From: Siphonodentalium dalli
Taxonomy: Eukaryota; Mollusca; Scaphopoda; Gadilida; Siphonodentaliidae
Direction: 5' to 3'
DNA: 64,000 bases
NCBI GenBank assembly: GCA_032622095.1
Contig: CP136064.1
Location: 137,903,954-137,967,953 of the forward strand
The translations under genes were made by a program, and so were the position numbers. The notes below the pieces were generated by a model, which was given only the letters and a program-made list of their open reading frames with translations, searched no databases and was not told where the DNA came from. This document shows, piece after piece, positions 57,315-64,000 of this stretch; within the stretch, counting starts at the first letter, position 1, and every line of letters begins with the position of its first letter.

Positions 57315-58330
57315 ACCCCAAATTCGTAGTGGCCAGCTTGACGGAACATTATGGCCCGAAATTTGTTTGGGTCGAGTTGAAAAAGAGGTCCGAAAAAGAC
57401 TCGAACCTGTGCTCTGTCCCATTTTTTTTGTCGAAAATGTGGCCAACTACCCCAAATTCGCAAGTGGCCAGATGGGCGAAACATTTTGGGCCGAACACAG
57501 TTTGGGTCGAGTTTGAAAAAGTCGTCCGAATATGAGTTGAATATGACAGACCGAAAAATTTTAAACAAATGTGGCAAATGACCACAGAACGTACTTAGTA
57601 AAAATTAGACAAATTTGGGACGAAAAATATTTGGATCGAAAAGTCCGAAATGCTTCGAAATTAGGCAAAGGGAAAAAATGAAGGGAAAATGTCCTCAATG
57701 AGTTCAAATTCGCAAGTGGCCCGCTGGGCGAAACATTTTGGGCCGAAAACACTTTGGGCCGAGTTTGAAAAAGTGGTTCGAATATGACGTTCCGAAAATT
57801 TTGTGAATATGTGGCAAATGAACGTACTTACTAAAAACGTACTTACTAAAAAATAAGAAACGTACTTACTAAAAAGAGGGAACGTACTTACTAAAAAATA
57901 GGAAAAATTTGGGCAGAACAAAATTTGGGTCGAAAAGTCCGAAATTTTAAGTAAAATACAAAAAAGAAGGAAAATGGCCTCAATGAGTCCAAATTCGCTG
58001 GTCGCAAGCTGGCGGAACATTTTGTGCCGAAAAAAATTTGGGTCCAGTTTGAAAAAGTGGTCCGAATAGGACTCGACCTAGTGCTCGGTCCGAAAATTCT
58101 TAGAAAATGTGGCAAATGACAACCGGAACTCAAAATTAGGCAAAGTTAACAAAAGTGAAGGGAAATGGCCCCAATGAGTCCAAATTCGCAAATGGCCAGC
58201 TGGGCGGAACATTTTGGTCCAAACATTTTTGGGTTGAGTTGGAAAACGTGGTCCGAATTTGACTCGACCCAGTGCTTGTTCCGAATTTTTTTAGAAGTGT
58301 GGCAAATGATCACGAGAACGTAGTTGTCCG
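57315..58330. repeat. Degenerate repeat array, five copies
   Basis: 'CAAATTCGCAAGTGGCCAGC' followed by TGGGCGGAACATTTTGGG, CCGAA, TTTGGGTCGAGTT and GAAAAAGTGGTCCGAA recurs at about 57,323, 57,459, 57,709, 57,992 and 58,183. Spacing varies from 136 to 283 bp. A 24-bp 'GAACGTACTTACTAAAAA' unit is triplicated at 57,832-57,896. All frames here are by-products. Confidence 0.85.
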
Positions 58331-58574
58331 TGTATGTGAAATGTTTAAGTAACTTATTTCGTCGGAAAATTCCTGATATTTTCATAGTCAATCGATCAGT
58401 AAATTTCATGGTGTGCAAATTAGTTTTCCAATTCATACAAATGTCGTTAAATATAGATATCTCTCAAGGCCTTTTAAAACTGTTTTCACATATCTATGCT
58501 GCTAAATCCCATAAAGTTATTTTAATATCGGTAATGTGCTTTTTTTATTCTGATAATCAATTTTGAAGAGCCAA

Positions 58575-58592
58575 CCCCCCCCCCCCCCCCCC
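58575..58592. repeat. Poly-C tract
   Basis: Eighteen C in a row; assembly length may be unreliable. Confidence 0.9.
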
Positions 58593-58886
58593 GCATGACA
58601 AACATTTGTGAAAGTTTGTAACATTGGGGTACATCCAATAGTAGTTCGCAATGGATCTACTTCGAATATCTTTTAACTGTTCACATTCTAACACCGCATG
58701 GAGCTCATTGCCAAAAATGCTGTTTTAAGCCCCTGTCACACTCAGGCCGGCGCTTTTATTGCGCTGCAAAAGTATCAAAGCGCCCACCTAAACGCACTAA
58801 GGTCTCCAAGAACCGATTGGTGACGCAGTGGACACTGGCTACAACGGGCGAGGATCTCCATGGTCGCCCATAGGTGCCAGAGCGCC

Positions 58887-58918
58887 GCGCTTGTTTTATG
58901 CATGCACAAAACAAGCGC
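58887..58918. repeat. 32-bp near-perfect palindrome
   Basis: GCGCTTGTTTTATGCA and its complement with one mismatch. The same sequence recurs, fully symmetric, at 59,919-59,950. Confidence 0.9.
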
Positions 58919-59340
58919 AGAGGCTCGGCGTTCTGACCAGGACGTAGTACTGTCGCCGTGACAGCGCAAAGCAAAGCGCCAAGCGAGCGACGTGAGCGTT
59001 ATGTGGACGTAGCAAAAGCGCATATTACCTTCTCGTGGTCGCAGCAAGGAATTAATCTTGTCTTTTGCGACTACAGTAAGCTTAATCAAATTCTCACTAC
59101 GTGCCTTTCCCGTCCTTAATACGCTCAATGAGGCTCTGTCCAAAACTTATTGCGCTCTTTCTGCGCTGTCATGGGGTGTTATGGACTGGTTCCCGCGCAT
59201 AGAATGTCCACATTGTGCTGCCCCTGCGACTCTGGCGCTCGCTTTACACCCAAGCGTTATACATGGCGTTCTTCCGGCGTTTACAGCAGGTTTACAGTAC
59301 GATCCCACTTCGAAATGCGGTCTGCTCACACCAACTGTTG

Positions 59341-59555
59341 TATTGCGTGTGTCTTTGGTAGGTATCTGTTATGTCTGAATTATATAGTTGTATTGCGTGT
59401 GTCTTTGGTAGGTATCTGTTATGTCTGAATTATATATTTGTATTGTGTGTGTCTTTGGTAGGTATCTGTTATGTCTGAATTATATAGTTGTATTGCGTGT
59501 GTCTTTGGTAGATATATGTTATGTCTGAATTATATAGTTGTATTGCGTGTATCTT
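59341..59555. repeat. 50-bp tandem repeat, four copies plus a part
   Basis: TATTGCGTGTGTCTTTGGTA starts at 59,341, 59,391, 59,441, 59,491 and (partial) 59,541. It is nearly identical between copies, so probably a recent expansion inside the foldback transposon. Confidence 0.95.
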
Positions 59556-59918
59556 TGCGATCAGGCTGGCGTTTGGTTTGAGTTGAAAAAGTATCAAAAT
59601 ACGAGTAACGCACAGTGGAAGCGCGGAAAATTGTCAGAAATTTTCAATCTGTTAAAACAAGAGAACCAATGTCAGAAATGGTAACGCGCTCAAGATCATA
59701 TATTATAAACCCAAGAATGTAATTTGTACGACACATCGTTGTACGACACATTGCGTTCCTGCTTTGTCACGTCAATATTCACGCTCTCGCGCGCTCTCAC
59801 TGCGTTTCCTCCACGCCGTAAACGCTCTTAATGCGTTCAAGTCGTTGTCATTGCGTTGTTAGTACGATTTGCGTTGTCATGGCGACGGTACTACGCCTGG
59901 TCAGAACGCCGAACCTCT

Positions 59919-59950
59919 GCGCTTGTTTTGTGCATGCACAAAACAAGCGC
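59919..59950. repeat. 32-bp perfect palindrome
   Basis: GCGCTTGTTTTGTGCA followed by its exact reverse complement. Counterpart of 58,887-58,918 within the same foldback element. Confidence 0.95.
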
Positions 59951-60451
59951 GGCGCTCTGGCGCTCTGTGGCGAACACGGAGACTCTCTCCCGTCCTAGCC
60001 GGTGTCAACTGCGTCACCAATACGTTCTTGGATATCTTACTGCGCTTTGCTTGGCGCTTTGATTATTTTTCAGCGCAATGCAAGCGCCGGCCTGATCGCA
60101 GCGGAGTGTGACAGTAGTTTAATCGGACAGCTAATCTATTGCGGAGTGTTGGGTATTTTCCCCACAACATAAAAACTGACTATGACTGGAGAACGCAGGA
60201 GGCGCTATCTATACTCTCCGCGCCCGCGCAGAGAACGTTTTGCGAACTTATTGTGAACGTACTAGCATCACAATGACAGCGACTTGAACGCACTAAGAGC
60301 GTGAGACTTGACAAAGTAGGAACGCAATAGGAGCATACTTTGTTTTAAAAGTTTGACAATTTTCGACAGTTTTCGGCGCTCCTCCTGCGTGTTACTCATA
60401 TGCTGGTACTTTTGCAGCGCAGTGAGAGCGCCGGCCTGAGTGTGACAGGGG

Positions 60452-60714
60452 TTTTACGTAAACGACATGCTCTTTCATTCATGGGGACACCAGTCCAATC
60501 TCCGGTTTCTATTGGAAGAGGATGATTTCTTGCTCGGAATTTGAATAACAGTATTGTTTCAGGTGGGCTTATTTTATTTGCATGTATGTTTCCTATCTGA
60601 GGTAGTGTTTTATTTACTGGTAGGACTTATATTTAGCAGACAAATAGCCAATCCTGAATATATTAGTCTTGCAATTGTTTTTTTTTTATAGTTATATTAA
60701 ATAACTAGCTGATG
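60452..60714. other. No feature seen
   Basis: Spacer between the foldback transposon and repeat R2. Confidence 0.4.
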
Positions 60715-61485
60715 TGGCCACATCGCAAAAACAACTTGACTCATCTCGTAAATGTCTAAAATGTTTGTCATATCACTAAATAAACTTTTCTTTAGTTTAG
60801 TAAATTAGTAAAGGCACGTTCACGCTTTATAGTAAACTGCTAGGTGACGTCATACTTATATTTTATCCAAAGCGACGTCATATTGGCACGGGCATTTCCC
60901 CACGAAAGTTATTGATATTTTGCCAACGACATAGCACACTTAAAGCAAATCGCAATGTACTGCACAGGGATCCGAAAGACAGACGGCCAGACCAAAATTA
61001 AATAATTAGTAGGTTCTATATAGTAGTCCTACGGTGTGCCAATGAGGCGATAGAAACTGTACTCGACTGGGGTAAAAGTTATAACGACCATCCTAGGAAG
61101 TCATGAGACAAAAAAATCCACTGCAGATCAGATTATTTATTTTGAAAATATCTCATAAAAATTATCATCCAGAATGGGTTTCGCAATGGCCGGCCCCATG
61201 TGGTGGAAACCAAATCGCGTATACGCTATAATGTAGCTACATGCATGCATGCATGCAGTTGTAATCTAATTTCCAACCTACATTATGGGAGGGGCGAACC
61301 ATTTTTTCCACTCAGTTGAGACCCAGTTGGAATGTCCAACCCATGGGTGGGGTACTTGTAACTCAAATTTCACCGAATTTGAGAATGGGCCAGTCGAAAA
61401 ATCATATATTCATATATGGTTATTTAAATCTTGACATTCATATATGAGTCATTACATAGAGTTCTGGATAGTGCATGCTGTCGTC
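60715..61485 (+). repeat. Dispersed repeat R2, first tandem copy (partial)
   Basis: This resembles 61,850-62,640 in the same order: TAAACTTTTCTTTAGTTTAG, GTGACGTCATA, 'AAAGCGACGTCATATTGGCA', ATGCAGTTGTAATC, and CTTGACATTCATAT near the end. The start-to-start distance is about 1.14 kb. It lacks the AAGATGGCGGC block. Confidence 0.7.
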
Positions 61486-62660
61486 CTTTTTTAAGGACGA
61501 CCAGTTGGGCGCAGCCCAGCCGCGCATATGTTGCGCAGCAACATATTCGCAGGTCGTCCTTATACTAAGTTCGCTTTCGAACATGGGCGCCGCCATCTTG
61601 AATTAGGTGCGCCGCCATCTTGGATTTGAGGGGCCGCCATCTTGAAACGTCATTGCAATTAAATTAAAACTACAAAATGTTACTTTTCATATTGCCAACA
61701 TAACAGTATTCATTGCGTTAAGGCATTACATGGTTTATTCTTTGAATAATAATCATGACTTAAATCATAAATATTGTCGACCGGACTCGGGTTGCTATGC
61801 CATTCGGGAAATGTCGGAAATTTACGTAAAACTGCAAATTTTCCTTAGCCACCTCGCGAAAACAACATAATTCATATCGTAAATATCTTGAATGTTTATC
61901 ATATAACTAAATAAACTTTTCTTTAGTTTAGTAAATTAGTAGAAACATGTTCACGTAAACTGTAAGGTGACGTCATATGTTGTATCCAAAGCGACGTCAT
62001 ATTGGCACGCGCATTTTCCCGCGAAAGTTATTGACGTGTTGACAGCGACGCGACATAGCACACAAAGCAGGCATAATGTTGGCATGGTTCGCATTAGGTT
62101 TGGTTGGGTTGACGTTGTTTCATAGTGCATGGCTCCGAGTCCGCGCTGGTATAAATGTAGCTCCATGCAATTGTAATCAAACTGATCAAATCCCACCTAT
62201 AAAATCACTATAGAATTTGTACAGGTACAAACAAAACATGTTCTTGGAAATTGAATGTTCTTCCTTATTTATATTCTAATGATTTGGGTTGTGATTTGAA
62301 ACAAACAAACAGCCCAAATTATGAGGGGGTAAACCCAAGTTCTCACTCATAATAACCCCAATTTCCAACCAAGGCCAAGGGTTTTGGAGGCGAGTACAAC
62401 TAATATTTCATCCAAGTTGAGAATTGGCATATGTGCCAGTCAAAAAAATGGCCCCGGGGAGCCACGATCGAAAGGCTGGAAGATACATGTATGAGTACAA
62501 TATGATAATTATGAGGTACAGACCCAATCCCCCTACCACAAGCAACCAACTTCGTGTGCGTAATTGGTCATAAGAAATATTTATAGTTAATTAAATCTTG
62601 ACGTTCATATAAGTCAACACATATTAGTCTGAGTAGTGCAGGTCGTGACTGCACGGTCGT
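61486..62660 (+). repeat. Dispersed repeat R2, full copy
   Basis: It begins with a GTCGTCCTTTTTTAAGGACGAC palindrome-like end and a second AACATA-rich hairpin, then three GCCGCCATCTT motifs (61,589, 61,611, 61,633). Sequence shared with the previous copy follows, and it ends GGTCGTCCTTTTTT near 62,666. The inverted copy at 16,915-17,790 is its closest relative in the window. Probably a non-autonomous transposon family with TCGTCCTT ends (inferred). Confidence 0.7.
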
Positions 62661-62666
62661 CCTTTT

Positions 62667-62726
62667 TTACATGGATTTCAATGCCATAATTTCTTGTTAC
62701 ATGGATTTCAATGCCATAATTTCTTG
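62667..62726. repeat. Direct duplication of 30 bp
   Basis: TTACATGGATTTCAATGCCA plus TAATTTCTTG occurs twice without a spacer. Confidence 0.95.
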
Positions 62727-63570
62727 TTAGCGAACCAACATTTTCGTGAACAAATCACGTGACTTCCGGCAGTGGTTTCCATAATCGCGGAATCAGCAAT
62801 GAAACGAATTTACTACTTCACAACTCCCGATATGTGGCAATGGACAACTGAACTATTTATTTATTTAGAAACAGTAAATTGTTATGGATATGACCTGCAA
62901 AGGTTCATATAAGATCAGTTTCATTTGTTAGCTAAAATGAAGGCAGTTTCGGCGTCATGACGTCAAAACGTCATTTGTCTCCGCGGGCCAGAATCCAGAC
63001 ATGGCTGAACGTGTCATGTCGTCTTCGCTTAATCGCAGCGACGTACATTGTAGTCTATACATTCACTATATACAGTACAATGTAGAGGCTTAATATATAT
63101 GCATATAGTTCCACGACTATTTGCACGAACCTTCGCATTGTCCCTCTTCTTACTGTTATGCCGGGGTCGTTCTATATATGCCTTGCATATTATCATATTA
63201 CTCGTATATTCGTCGTTTGTTGATTCCGGCGTTGCAAATGTGTATTACGCCACTAATACCCGAACAGTAGCCAGACAGTTATGTCACAGTATATATATAT
63301 ATGGTGGTCTATAAGTTACTTGAGATGGGTAAGGGGTTTAGTTCTCGTTATTATTTATCAACGTTTGTATTTATATCAATCAGCTTGAGTGTACCTCAAG
63401 GTGCGCATATCAAGTTGTGCGCCACCTACATGCTACAGGTATCACAGTCTCAGAGTGTATCGCTATCAGTATTTTATATACATCTATGCATATATATTGC
63501 ATGTACGCAGCATGCCACGAATTTTCCCGATTTTTGAAAAGAATTTAAAATAGCTGGAACAATGGCTGAC
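62727..63570. other. No supported gene
   Basis: Frames at 63,099-63,314 and 63,301-63,537 are short, rich in hydrophobic and Y residues, and motif-free. A TA run lies at about 63,286-63,302. Confidence 0.4.
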
Positions 63571-63960
63571 TTTGATCACTTTCGGTCTCAAGAAATAATT
63601 AGAATTATCGTACGATAATATGCATAATAAATATTTATAAATATAATTATATACATAAAAGGTGCCGGGAATGTTTGTTTGAACGGTTTCCAAAATCAGA
63701 TTTATACATACCAAGTTACTAAGGCATGCACATCAGAGTGGGGTAGATTTTTGGCCGAACCCGAGTTACAGAAAATCCATTGGAAGTTGCTTTATACATA
63801 GCTGCACACCTGGGGTAGATTTTAGTTGGAACCCGAGTCATATAGAAACTCACAGGAATGTTTTGTCCATATGAACTAATTTGAATTATCGTACGCATGG
63901 TGTGATAATATGCATAATATATATTTATAAATATATTTATATGTATAATATATATTGCGC
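63571..63960. repeat. Two interleaved local duplications
   Basis: 'GATAATATGCATAATA' plus TATTTATAAATATA occurs at about 63,615 and 63,905. 'GGGGTAGATTTT' and GAACCCGAGT occur at 63,740-63,766 and 63,812-63,837. Confidence 0.7.
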
Positions 63961-64000
63961 ATGTTATACACCGTGCGTACGGTAATTCCAATTATTTCCT

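Larger units (their letters stand above)
58730..60451. mobile_element. Compound foldback DNA transposon
   Basis: The ends are inverted repeats starting CCCCTGTCACACTCAGGCCG (left) with the complement at 60,451, followed inside by GGCGCT and TGCGCTGCAAAAGTA. Flanks share GTTTTA but no exact target duplication is clear. A second pair of related inverted ends lies inside (GCGATCAGGC at 59,557 and its complement ending 60,099), so one element or half-element seems nested in another. Two 32-bp palindromes and other inverted blocks (around CTCTTA-TGCGTTCAAGTCG near 59,824 and its complement near 60,290) fold it further. No transposase seen. Confidence 0.68.

Noticed and set aside
57119-58436. Overlapping 60-138-codon frames on both strands
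   Set aside because: They follow the degenerate repeat array at 57,315-58,330.

Overview
The window looks like gene-poor, repeat-dense nuclear DNA from a metazoan, most plausibly a marine invertebrate. It is AT-rich, has no operon-like gene packing, and holds fragments of at least seven LINE (non-LTR) retrotransposons, two Polinton/Maverick-type (adintovirus-like) elements, several MITEs and many minisatellites. A mollusc would fit, because an 'AAGGGAGATAAC' string near 36,650 resembles a motif I remember as common in molluscan repeats, but this is weak. I found no convincing intact host gene. The only host-exon-like candidate is an unrecognised 105-codon open stretch on the minus strand at 9,133-9,447.

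Layout. 1-8,500: two copies of a non-coding repeat family with hairpin-forming units (1-1,085 and 4,870-6,008), minisatellites, a palindromic TA-flanked MITE (2,329-2,457), and a 5'-truncated LINE on the minus strand (6,009-8,495). 8,500-19,400: mostly non-coding, with a TTAGCTAA-rich block, a piggyBac-like MITE with TTAA flanks (14,225-14,807), a MITE packed with GCGCTTAAGCGC palindromes (15,426-16,364), and an inverted copy of a repeat family seen again at 60,715-62,660. 20,390-25,590: decayed LINE pieces on the minus strand.

26,057-31,148 is a compact Polinton-derived element. It has an exact 6-bp target duplication (ATCAGT), AG...CT termini, inverted arms of about 2.03 kb and a 1.04-kb single-copy centre. 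It carries an open gene for an A32/FtsK-type packaging ATPase. The 3' half of that gene lies inside one arm and is therefore duplicated in the other. The element sits inside an older LINE, whose two halves flank it.

37,850-54,950 is a second, much older Polinton, traced by decayed genes all on the plus strand: small accessory genes, integrase N-terminal part, integrase C-terminal part, minor-capsid-like gene, pVI-like gene, major capsid gene and a NADAR-domain gene. It is split by later events. A 6.6-kb array of an 88-bp satellite with higher-order structure lies between the two integrase parts and itself contains a 5'-truncated LINE (40,525-42,139). A Tx1/L1-like LINE (47,866-52,070, with another retroelement tail inside it) splits the minor-capsid gene.

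55,000-64,000: more minisatellites, a compound foldback DNA transposon (58,730-60,451) containing two 32-bp palindromes, and tandem copies of the repeat family shared with 17 kb. The viral-type genes would once have worked together (integrase for insertion, ATPase for genome packaging, capsid proteins for the shell), but nearly all are now broken. Calls rest on reading motifs by eye; no database search was possible.
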